Assembly (NCBI GenBank): GCA_964540415.1
Contig: CAZIMM010000028.1
Span: 1 to 24,007, forward strand
Reading direction: 5' to 3'
DNA from: CAZIMM01 sp964540415
Lineage (GTDB): Bacteria > Bacillota > Clostridia > Oscillospirales > Acutalibacteraceae
Length of the DNA stretch: 24,007 bases
Under the pieces are notes generated by a model, which saw nothing but the letters and a program-made list of their open reading frames with translations, did not search any database and was not told where the DNA came from. Position numbers and translations under genes: made by a program. Within the stretch, counting starts at the first letter, position 1; each line of letters opens with the position of its first letter. This document shows positions 15,014 to 21,780 of the stretch, piece after piece.

Positions 15014-15051
15014 AAAAAAATCACCCTCTTTGCCAAAAGGCAAAAAGAGTG
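15014..15051 (-). terminator. Riboswitch-controlled intrinsic terminator
   Basis: On the minus strand a 13-base-pair stem (arms at 15039-15051 and 15022-15034, two G-U pairs, TTTT loop) is followed at once by seven Ts (15014-15020). It lies between the cobalamin aptamer and the first gene, so it is the attenuator of the operon. Confidence 0.88.
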
Positions 15052-15150
15052 CAACAGCTTCATAAGGACACAGCTCAGCAAAATGCCTGCAAAACAGAGC
15101 ACGGCGAGCCATGGCAAAGAATCGGTTGCACTCTTCAAGTCCAAAAAGTG
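15045..15150 (-). promoter_or_regulatory. Antiterminator and anti-antiterminator of the B12 leader
   Basis: AAGAGTGCAAC (minus strand, 15125-15135) is perfectly complementary over 11 bases to GTTGCACTCTT (15045-15055), which includes the 5' arm of the terminator; pairing them would dissolve the terminator. The same upstream segment can instead pair with CACTTTT (15144-15150) as a 7-base-pair hairpin that would free the terminator. These mutually exclusive helices are the expected expression platform. Which state follows ligand binding is inferred from the usual off-switch behaviour of cobalamin riboswitches. Confidence 0.75.
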
Positions 15151-15178
15151 TTGGTATTTCATTTCTGAAACAAACCGG

Positions 15179-15286
15179 TGTCACATCGGGTATTCTGACT
15201 TATGACAGACGTCAATCACAGTAATGGCAGTTGCGACGGATTCTCACCGAACTTCCCCCAAAAGCTTAGGCTTCGAAATATGACAC
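15179..15286 (-). promoter_or_regulatory. Cobalamin riboswitch aptamer
   Basis: The minus strand shows the conserved core in order: GGGGGAAGTTCGGTGAGAAT (15241-15260) continuing with TCCGTCGCAACTGCC, then a GTGATTGACG arm, then the B12-box-like AAGTCAGAATACCCG (15187-15201). A closing stem pairs GTGTCA (15281-15286) with TGACAC (15179-15184). It lies about 20 bases downstream of the promoter start region and upstream of the attenuator. Genes under such switches are normally repressed when adenosyl- or other cobalamins are plentiful, which fits a B12 uptake operon. The B12 box is slightly divergent but all the other blocks are present. Confidence 0.9.
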
Positions 15287-15308
15287 TCACATTATTAAAT
15301 TTTTGTTC

Positions 15309-15337
15309 ATTATAGCATTTCCCGAAAACATTGTCAA
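15309..15337 (-). promoter_or_regulatory. Consensus sigma-70 promoter of the B12 operon
   Basis: Perfect TTGACA (15332-15337) and perfect TATAAT (15309-15314) with the optimal 17-base spacer, on the minus strand. A strong promoter is logical where control is by attenuation downstream. Confidence 0.9.
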
Positions 15338-15386
15338 CATTTCCAACTACTTTGTTTCCAAAAGAGTGGATTTTACCGGTGAGATA

Positions 15387-15395
15387 TGATATACT
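15387..15395 (+). promoter_or_regulatory. Extended -10 promoter, divergent from the B12 operon
   Basis: TGaTATACT is an extended -10 element without a good -35 box, about 30 bases upstream of the PIN/NYN gene. It lies some 50 bases from the divergent B12 promoter. Confidence 0.5.
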
Positions 15396-15426
15396 TATTG
15401 TAATTATAAATTTGAAAGGTAATTAT

Positions 15427-15996
15427 ATGGCTACATATCTTATTGACTATGAAAACGTAAACGTCTCCGGCCTCAAGGGCATTGAAAACCTTGAAAAGAC
15501 AGACACGGTTTATATTTTTTACAGTGACAATTCAAACACACTCACCTTTTCCGCTCACAAGGCAATTAACGAGTCGAGCGCGGCGGTAAACTGCTTCAAG
15601 GTTGCCAACGGAAAGAAAAATGCACTTGATTTTCAGCTTTCGACGTATCTCGGATATCTAATGGCAAAGAATAATAATGATGACTTTCTGATTGTCAGCA
15701 ACGATGAGGGATATTCCTTTGTCGCCTCGTTCTGGAAAAAATCCGGCAGAACGGTTCAGCTTGTTCAGAATGTTATGGGTCAGAGCCGTGTGAAGGAACA
15801 CGCAAAGCTGTTTGAACAGGTTAAGCAGCTCATCTCTCAATACGAAAGTGACGTGCCGCTGATTGTTGAATACCTTGAAAAATACAAAACCAAGCAGGGC
15901 TTCAACAATGCCCTTATGAAGCAGTTTGACAACAAAAAGACAAGCGAAATTTACAAGGCTCTCAAGCCGCTCATTGCGGATAAAAAGGGCAACTGA
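15427..15996 (+). CDS. PIN/NYN-like domain protein, putative nuclease
   Basis: Cytoplasmic protein of 189 residues. The N-terminal domain has the acidic pattern of PIN/NYN nucleases: LIDYENV (D7, E9), ALDFQLSTYLGYL (D68) and IVSNDEGY (D93), which would form the metal-binding site for RNA cleavage. The C-terminal 70 residues are helical and charged with no recognised domain. The ATG at 15427 is chosen for its AAAGG site 7 bases upstream; the frame remains open upstream to a TTG at 15331, but that stretch overlaps the divergent promoter. It is followed 23 bases later by the GH20 gene and may be co-transcribed. No antitoxin-like neighbour is seen, so a toxin role is not supported. The substrate is unknown. 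Confidence 0.8.
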   Translation: MATYLIDYENVNVSGLKGIENLEKTDTVYIFYSDNSNTLTFSAHKAINESSAAVNCFKVANGKKNALDFQLSTYLGYLMAKNNNDDFLIVSNDEGYSFVASFWKKSGRTVQLVQNVMGQSRVKEHAKLFEQVKQLISQYESDVPLIVEYLEKYKTKQGFNNALMKQFDNKKTSEIYKALKPLIADKKGN

Positions 15997-16019
15997 AGCA
16001 TAAATTAGGAGCGAGAGAA

Positions 16020-17477
16020 ATGAATCGAATTGCAATTGTACCGGTGCCGAAAACCATGGTTTATCTCGACGGCGAGGTTGCCGCCGAGGACCTCGGAAAC
16101 GTAAAGGTTGTAACCGTCAACACACTTCCCGACGGTGCATATGAATTGCGTGTTGATGCGAACGGCACTGTTATTACTTCCTCTGGAGCAAAGGGAGAAT
16201 TCTATGCGCGGCAGACTCTGCGTCAGATTTCCGCTGCCGACATCGAACTGTTCCCCTGTTTGCTCATTAAGGATGAGCCGCGTTTCGGAAGGCGCTCTTT
16301 CCATGTTGACAGCAGCCGCAATATGCAAAGCATTGATGAGCTGAAAAAAATAATTGACGCTTCGGCGCTGCTCAAATTCAACACATTCCACTGGCATTTG
16401 ACCGATGACCAGGGCTTTCGCATTCAAATTGACAGATATCCGCTTCTGAACAGTGTCGGCTCATGGCGTGACAGCTCCGATTTCGGTTCACAGCACACGG
16501 GGGAGCGCTACGGCGGCTTCTACACCAAGGAGCAGATAAGAGACATTGTGTCCTACTGCGCCGAACGTTTTATTGACGTCGTTCCGGAGATTGATATCCC
16601 CGGACATACAACCGCAATGATATCTTCCTACCCCGAGCTTTCGTGCAGACGCCTGAAAATTCCGGTTGAAACGAAGCAGGGAATATTCGAAAACATTCTT
16701 TGCGCCGGAAAAGACGATGTGTTTGATTTTCTGTTCGGGGTGCTCGACGAAATTCTTGAGCTGTTTCCGGGCAAATATATTCACATCGGCGGTGATGAAG
16801 CACCGAAAACGCGCTGGAAAGCGTGCCCGAAGTGCCGGGCTCGCATGAAGCAGCTCGGCTTGGAAAACGAGGAGCAGCTGCAAAGCTGGTTCACAAACAA
16901 GGTTATTGACTATTTGCGTGAGCACGGCAGGAGTACAATTGTCTACAATGAAAGCCTTGTTGGCGGCATGCTCGACGAAAGCGCAACCGTTCAGCTCTGG
17001 ATGGACAAAAAGGACCTCGGCGTTATTCATGCCAACCGGGCAGGCAAGGTTATTGCAAGTGATTTTTATCACACTTATTGCGATTATCCCTATTCCATGA
17101 CCCCGTTGAAAAAGACTTACGGCTACAATCCGGTTCACGAGGGCATTGCACCTGTGATGACCGACAGCGTCGACGGCGTTGAGGCACTTATCTGGACGGA
17201 ATATGTTCGCGACTTCGGGAAGCTTTGCTATCTGTGCTTCCCCCGCTTTGCCGCGGTTGCCGAAATCGGCTGGTCATCACCCGAAAGGATGAGCGAAACA
17301 GATTTTGAAAAAAGATATGCTGCCATCGCACCGCTTCTCGAAAAAATGGGCATCAAGGGCGCACCGCCCGAGGACTGGAATCCCAACCCTGCAAAGCGTG
17401 TAACAGACACTGTCGGTTTTTTCAGCGACAAGATTGACACTGCAACAATTTCAACCGCACTTAATCCGGACAAATAA
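16020..17477 (+). CDS. GH20 beta-N-acetylhexosaminidase, cytoplasmic
   Basis: Glycoside hydrolase that removes terminal beta-linked GlcNAc or GalNAc by substrate-assisted catalysis. The 485 residues include a small N-terminal GH20b-like domain (1-85) and the catalytic barrel: FHVDSSRNM, FHWHLTDDQGFRIQ (the conserved HLTDDQGFR block near residue 124), EIDIPGHT near 191, and IGGDEAPKTRW with the catalytic pair D259-E260. A late LIWTEY block is also present. A GGAG ribosome binding site precedes the ATG. There is no signal peptide, so it probably acts on imported di- or oligosaccharides in the cytoplasm. With the GH29 fucosidase further along, it suggests use of host glycans (mucin or N-glycan fragments). 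Confidence 0.93.
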   Translation: MNRIAIVPVPKTMVYLDGEVAAEDLGNVKVVTVNTLPDGAYELRVDANGTVITSSGAKGEFYARQTLRQISAADIELFPCLLIKDEPRFGRRSFHVDSSRNMQSIDELKKIIDASALLKFNTFHWHLTDDQGFRIQIDRYPLLNSVGSWRDSSDFGSQHTGERYGGFYTKEQIRDIVSYCAERFIDVVPEIDIPGHTTAMISSYPELSCRRLKIPVETKQGIFENILCAGKDDVFDFLFGVLDEILELFPGKYIHIGGDEAPKTRWKACPKCRARMKQLGLENEEQLQSWFTNKVIDYLREHGRSTIVYNESLVGGMLDESATVQLWMDKKDLGVIHANRAGKVIASDFYHTYCDYPYSMTPLKKTYGYNPVHEGIAPVMTDSVDGVEALIWTEYVRDFGKLCYLCFPRFAAVAEIGWSSPERMSETDFEKRYAAIAPLLEKMGIKGAPPEDWNPNPAKRVTDTVGFFSDKIDTATISTALNPDK

Positions 17478-17492
17478 TTGGGGGGTTGTGCT

Positions 17493-18755
17493 TTGAACAA
17501 CAAGCATCTTCTTGCAGAAATCGACCTTTGGGAAGCAGACGGAACGGTTGACGGAAAAACCGCCGACCTTCTGCGTTCCCGTTACCCCGCCCGCGTTTCA
17601 AAAGGGATTCTCATGACGGTGTTTGCCATTGCCGGCTCACTGCTCATCGGTGCGGGAGTGATTCTGATTCTGGCATCCAACTGGTATCGTCTGCCGACAG
17701 CGGTCAAGGCCTTTTTAGGTGTTCTTCCGCTGCTTGTCGGGCAGGGACTTGCAATTTACACCGTCACCAAAAAATATGACCGCGCGGTGTGGCGCGAAAG
17801 TGTTGCCTTGTTTTGGTGCGCCGGAGTGTTTGCGGCTCTGGCAATGATCGGCCAAAGCTTCCATCTTTCAAACGATTTTGCTGTTTACATACTCTCCTGC
17901 GGGCTTCTGTGCCTCCCGATAATTTACCTTCTGGACGCTGTTTCCCCCCTGGTTGTCTACTATTATACAGTTTTCAACTGGGGCTTTTTGCTGATCACGG
18001 ATTCATCGATGTCACCGCTTTATGCATTGCCTCTTCTCGCAATGTATCTCGGAGGACTGTTCTACACACTGAAATGCAGCAAAACCGGCGGAGCAAAATA
18101 CATATATTCCGTCTGGATAAGCGTCATTGCGGCATTCTGCCTTTCGTTGTCTTTCATGGGCGTTCTCGAGAGCGGAATCAGATCCATCATTGTGTTCTTT
18201 GTTCTGCTCTTTGCAATGGACACAAACAGTTCCCGTGCCATGCCGTTCAAACCCGTCGGCACTGTCGGCATCCTCATTTTGGCAATCATCTATTCGTGCG
18301 GCATCATTGACGAAAGCGTCGGCACCATCTCGGCTGTTGTGTGCGGAGCGCTGTTGTTGCTGAGCCTGTTGCTCGGGATAACTTCATTCAAAAAGGATGT
18401 TGCGAAAATTGCTTTCATTGCGGCGGGCTGTGTGCTTTATGCCATCAGCTTTGTCAGCGACTACAACCGCATAGCGGCTGCCGTTGCCGCAAACATATTA
18501 ACTCTTATTATTGCCCTGTGCTTCATTGTCAGAGGCGCGCGCAGGGATGATATCGCGGTTCTGAACGTCGGGCTTGTTACTTTTCTTGCACTCATTGTTT
18601 TGAGGTTTTTCGACACAAAAATTGATTTTCTCACAAAGGGTGTCGCCTTCCTCGTGCTCGGAGGGGTGTTCCTGCTGGTGAATGTCCGGCTTGCCAAAAG
18701 GCGCAAGCAAAAAGCAATTGTTCCGGAAATTGAGAACGGAGGCGATGAGGAATGA
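17493..18755 (+). CDS. DUF2157 multi-pass membrane protein
   Basis: Integral membrane protein of 420 residues with roughly twelve hydrophobic segments after a soluble N-terminus (1-40: a helical LLAEIDLWEADGTVD segment typical of DUF2157). GSLLIGAGVILILASNW and a later FAALAMIGQSFHLSND match the conserved first half of the family. A TTG at 17493 is the chosen start because a run of six Gs lies about 8 bases upstream; an in-frame TTG at 17478 overlaps that run. It follows GH20 closely and its stop overlaps the next gene (ATGA). DUF2157 proteins are commonly paired with GDYXXLXY proteins, as here. The function is not known. Confidence 0.85.
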   Translation: MNNKHLLAEIDLWEADGTVDGKTADLLRSRYPARVSKGILMTVFAIAGSLLIGAGVILILASNWYRLPTAVKAFLGVLPLLVGQGLAIYTVTKKYDRAVWRESVALFWCAGVFAALAMIGQSFHLSNDFAVYILSCGLLCLPIIYLLDAVSPLVVYYYTVFNWGFLLITDSSMSPLYALPLLAMYLGGLFYTLKCSKTGGAKYIYSVWISVIAAFCLSLSFMGVLESGIRSIIVFFVLLFAMDTNSSRAMPFKPVGTVGILILAIIYSCGIIDESVGTISAVVCGALLLLSLLLGITSFKKDVAKIAFIAAGCVLYAISFVSDYNRIAAAVAANILTLIIALCFIVRGARRDDIAVLNVGLVTFLALIVLRFFDTKIDFLTKGVAFLVLGGVFLLVNVRLAKRRKQKAIVPEIENGGDEE

Positions 18756-19282
18756 GCGTAAAAAAACGCGCCGTCATCATAGGCATATGCATTTTAATTG
18801 CCGTTCAGCTTGCTGTTCCCGCGGCTTTTGTCGCGCAAAAATACAACATTTTGCGCAACGGTGAAGCCTACCGCTTCAGTGTGGACATCTATGACCCATA
18901 TGACAGCTTCCGCGGCCGCTATATTTCACTGATATGCAACGTTGACACCTACGGTCTGGCGGCCAAGCGCTATGGCATTATCGCTGTTGCGCCTGACGGA
19001 TATTCATATATCTCCTCAACATCCGACACCGTGCCAGACGGCGAGGCATACATAAAAAACGCCGCGTCTTTTTCGCAGAGACAATACAGCTTTGAGCTGC
19101 CCATTGACAGATATTATACCAATGAAGACCTCGCACCCGAACTTGAAAAGCTGTTTTTCGGCAACGACTCCGACTTTAAGCCATATGCCGTTCTTCGGGT
19201 GAAAAACGGCAACGCGGTTATTGAAGGTGTGTATGTAGACGGAGTAAGAATTGAGGATTATTATTTAAATAAGTCAAATTGA
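18752..19282 (+). CDS. GDYXXLXY-family membrane-anchored protein
   Basis: Protein of 176 residues with one N-terminal transmembrane segment (about 7-27) and an extracellular remainder. The family block is recognisable as IYDPYDSFRGRYISLICNV near residues 46-64, a variant of the PxDPxxxxRGDYxxLxY pattern in which GDY reads GRY. A second conserved strip around YYTNEDLAPELEK and the closing VYVDGVRIEDY also fit. The start ATG overlaps the DUF2157 stop by 4 bases, so the two proteins are made together and probably form a complex. The biological role is unknown in the family. Confidence 0.82.
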   Translation: MSVKKRAVIIGICILIAVQLAVPAAFVAQKYNILRNGEAYRFSVDIYDPYDSFRGRYISLICNVDTYGLAAKRYGIIAVAPDGYSYISSTSDTVPDGEAYIKNAASFSQRQYSFELPIDRYYTNEDLAPELEKLFFGNDSDFKPYAVLRVKNGNAVIEGVYVDGVRIEDYYLNKSN

Positions 19283-19297
19283 AAGGATTGTTGAAAA

Positions 19298-20884
19298 GTG
19301 AAAAAAAGACTCATCTCGTTTCTCCTTGCGCTGACCCTCCTTCTCTGCACCTCAGTCGGCTTCAACTCCGCCGCATTGTCACCGACAGCGGAAAAAACGT
19401 TTTACAACGCTGTTGACAATGTTATCGACGCACTGCTCAAAGGAATAATCTCGATTATACCCAATCCCGGCTGGCAAAAGGCAGAGGAATACAAGAGCGA
19501 GAATTTCTACGGCGGATTCGGCAGCTATCTTTCCTCTCCCGCACAAAATGCCAAATGGAATCTCGGCTATTCGCGCGTCAGCGTCATTCCCAAGGATGTT
19601 CTCATCGGTACATATTGTCTCGGAGGCTTTTTCAACTTTCCCAACCTGAATGTCACAGGCGTTATTGATGACCAGTGCTTCCGCGTTATTGCCGTCAATG
19701 ACGGTTCGGGCAGAGGCACGGTGATTTACGGCGTACTTGACGGTGTCGGAATTTCTAACAAGGATATCCGCACAATCCGCGCACTTCTTGCGGATTTTGT
19801 TCAGGACACCGATATTGTTGCAATCAACATTTCCTCAACCCATGCGCACAGCTGCATTGATGTTCAGGGACTCGGCGGCGACCTTATCAAGGCTGCTTTC
19901 GGCAATCCGCTCATTACCGCGCTCGGCATGAGCAAGGAATACTATTCCGGCAGAAGCGAGGCCTTCATTCAGGCAACCGCCCGCAAAGCAGCCAACGCGA
20001 TAAAAGAAGCTTACCGTGCTCTTGAACCGGGCGAGCTTTACTATTCAAGCGTTGATGTCAAGGAGTACATCCGCGACAAGCGCACCCCGGATGTTTTTGA
20101 CACCGAGATAAGCACTCTTCGCTTTGACCCGGACTCGGAATCGAGCCGTGAAACATGGATTGCCAACCTCGGCGCCCACCCCGTTTCATTCGGCAGTGAA
20201 AACACCGAAATCAGCGGAGATTACCCCTATTATATCGAGGAAACGATAAACAGCAAAAAGAATGCAGACTTTATGTTTATTCAGGGTGCGCAGTGTGAAA
20301 TCACAACCAACCGCGGCATTGTCGGGGAATTTCCGACAAATCTTGAGCAAATTGTAGCGTACGGTCACACCCTCGGCGACAAGATAATCACCGGAACAGC
20401 CGACGAGGAAAGGCTCACTCCCCTGCTCAACGCCTCAAACACAGAGGTTCTGGTGCCTGTTGACAACTACATTCTCTACCTTGCAACAAAGGCGAAGCTG
20501 GTCAACAACACTGTTGTTCGCACGGGTTGGAGAGTAGACGATGTGAGAATCGTCACAGAGGTCGGCTATATGGAGTTCGGCGGCAGGATTACGGCGGCAC
20601 TGATTCCGGGAGAGTTTTCACCCGAGCTTGCCTTCGGCGGCACACTTCCCGCAAGCGAGGCGTGGAACGGCGTTGACTGGAACCATAAGCCGATGTGTGA
20701 AACTGTGGGTTCTGACAAACGGCTGCTTGTGTTCGGACTTGCAAACGATTCAATCGGCTACATTCTTCCCGGAAACGACTACGGCTCAATGCTTGCCGAC
20801 GGTCACTATGCAGAAACCGTCTCGGGTGGTTCCCAGGTGGGTGACTGCCTTGTGTCTGCGTTCGAAAGCGTATACAACGGTTAA
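19298..20884 (+). CDS. Secreted neutral ceramidase-like hydrolase
   Basis: Secreted protein of 528 residues starting at GTG 19298 (AAAGGA 10 bases upstream) with a signal peptide (1-25). It resembles the N-terminal catalytic domain of neutral/alkaline non-lysosomal ceramidase: STHAHSC (H182, H184; compare the family's THTHSGP zinc motif), GAHPVSFG (H293) and ISGDYP (305-310), followed by MFIQGAQCEI and a late GFGLA-like segment. Ceramidases cleave the amide bond of ceramide using zinc. It lacks an obvious separate C-terminal Ig-like domain, and its length is shorter than typical full enzymes (about 650-750). The substrate may be a different amide or ester. A terminator follows immediately, so it ends the transcription unit. 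Confidence 0.8.
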   Translation: MKKRLISFLLALTLLLCTSVGFNSAALSPTAEKTFYNAVDNVIDALLKGIISIIPNPGWQKAEEYKSENFYGGFGSYLSSPAQNAKWNLGYSRVSVIPKDVLIGTYCLGGFFNFPNLNVTGVIDDQCFRVIAVNDGSGRGTVIYGVLDGVGISNKDIRTIRALLADFVQDTDIVAINISSTHAHSCIDVQGLGGDLIKAAFGNPLITALGMSKEYYSGRSEAFIQATARKAANAIKEAYRALEPGELYYSSVDVKEYIRDKRTPDVFDTEISTLRFDPDSESSRETWIANLGAHPVSFGSENTEISGDYPYYIEETINSKKNADFMFIQGAQCEITTNRGIVGEFPTNLEQIVAYGHTLGDKIITGTADEERLTPLLNASNTEVLVPVDNYILYLATKAKLVNNTVVRTGWRVDDVRIVTEVGYMEFGGRITAALIPGEFSPELAFGGTLPASEAWNGVDWNHKPMCETVGSDKRLLVFGLANDSIGYILPGNDYGSMLADGHYAETVSGGSQVGDCLVSAFESVYNG

Positions 20885-20902
20885 TTGATTTACTAATTAA
20901 CG

Positions 20903-20940
20903 GCTGCCGCAAAGTATTGCTTTGCGGCAGCTGTTTAAAT
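20903..20940 (+). terminator. Terminator after the ceramidase-like gene
   Basis: A perfect 12-base-pair stem (20903-20914 with 20920-20931), loop TATTG, followed by TGTTTAAATTTTT. It is GC-rich in its core and lies 18 bases after the stop codon. Confidence 0.88.
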
Positions 20941-20948
20941 TTTTGCAC

Positions 20949-20986
20949 AAAAAATCGGGAACGCATAAGGCGCACCCGATTTTTTT
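20949..20986. terminator. Bidirectional terminator between convergent genes
   Basis: AAAAAATCGGG (20949-20959) and CCCGATTTTTTT (20975-20986) form a stem with A and T tracts on both sides, so it can end transcripts from either strand. It lies between the plus-strand ceramidase-like gene and the minus-strand DUF4234 gene. Confidence 0.82.
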
Positions 20987-21002
20987 ATTTGATAACCGTA
21001 TT

Positions 21003-21683
21003 TTATTCGGCGGGCTGTTCAGGCTCGTTGTTTTGCTGTGCCTGCGGCTGTTCAGTCGGCTGCACCGGGGGTTGATACGGAGGCTGTACAGGCTGTTGCT
21101 GCACGGGAGCCGAGCCGTAATACTGCTGTGGGGGATAATTATAACCGTTCTGCTGCGCACCGGCATTGTAAGGCGGGTTGTACGGCGGAGTGTATGGTGC
21201 GCCGTACTGCTGCTGATAGTTGCCGTGGCCCGTAATCGGCTGTTGGGCAAACTTGTTCAGGTCGTTCTGCATGAGAGCCATTGAAACGACTTCCCAGCCG
21301 AGCAGAGACAGGACAAGATAAAGCACACCGTTGTCCGGTACATCTCTGACTCCGTTTGCCTGCGCTATTGCAGAGGCCTTCTGTGAGCGGGTGTAAAACC
21401 AGTAAAGCATGTAAAACGGCACAATGAGCATACAGAGCATTTCACCCAGGCAACCGCTGTTGTCGTTCTGAAGCTGGCGCATTGATTTGCACAAGTTGTA
21501 TTTCCAAATAATATAGTAAATACCGAACGTCACAAACGAAAGCACAACACAAACTGCAATGTTTTTTTCCTCAAGCACACTTGAGCTGAAAGCAGAGTTA
21601 AAATTGAGATTGTTGTTCGGACGGCTGTTCTGATACGGCGGCTGGTTGTATTGACCGTACTGATTGTTTTGGTTGTTCTCCAT
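21003..21683 (-). CDS. DUF4234 membrane protein with low-complexity tails
   Basis: Protein of 226 residues. The central part (about 37-145) has hydrophobic segments including VVLSFVTFGIYYIIWKY, the hallmark of DUF4234, then MLIVPFYMLYWFYTRS and a third segment LVLSLLGWEVVSMAL. It is flanked by an N-terminal Asn/Gln/Tyr/Pro-rich tail (1-30) and a C-terminal tail (about 150-226) of Pro, Gln, Tyr and Gly repeats. The ATG at 21683 is chosen because AAGGAGG lies 9 bases before it; an ATG 9 bases earlier touches the ribosome binding site. A consensus promoter sits just upstream, so it is transcribed alone, ahead of the bidirectional terminator. The function of the family is unknown. Confidence 0.85.
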   Translation of the reverse strand: MENNQNNQYGQYNQPPYQNSRPNNNLNFNSAFSSSVLEEKNIAVCVVLSFVTFGIYYIIWKYNLCKSMRQLQNDNSGCLGEMLCMLIVPFYMLYWFYTRSQKASAIAQANGVRDVPDNGVLYLVLSLLGWEVVSMALMQNDLNKFAQQPITGHGNYQQQYGAPYTPPYNPPYNAGAQQNGYNYPPQQYYGSAPVQQQPVQPPYQPPVQPTEQPQAQQNNEPEQPAE

Positions 21684-21709
21684 TGCTATCATCCTCCTTG
21701 GATGAATTT

Positions 21710-21738
21710 ATTATATCATTAAAAAGTTAAGCTATCAA
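21710..21738 (-). promoter_or_regulatory. Sigma-70-type promoter of the DUF4234 gene
   Basis: TTGATA (21733-21738) and a perfect TATAAT (21710-21715) with a 17-base spacer, about 27 bases before the start codon. Confidence 0.82.
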
Positions 21739-21780
21739 GTTGTTTTGAACGCCATAAATTACAAATCGGTAATATATATG

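Noticed and set aside
14962..15162. N-terminal extension of the first B12-operon gene
   Set aside because: It covers the riboswitch terminator and antiterminator, and the ATG at 14961 has its own ribosome binding site and signal peptide.
15331..15426. Upstream TTG start for the PIN/NYN protein
   Set aside because: It overlaps the divergent promoter and the plus-strand -10 element, and there is no homology-like sequence there.
15427..15996. PIN/NYN protein as a toxin of a toxin-antitoxin pair
   Set aside because: No small antitoxin-like gene lies next to it; the neighbour is a GH20 enzyme.
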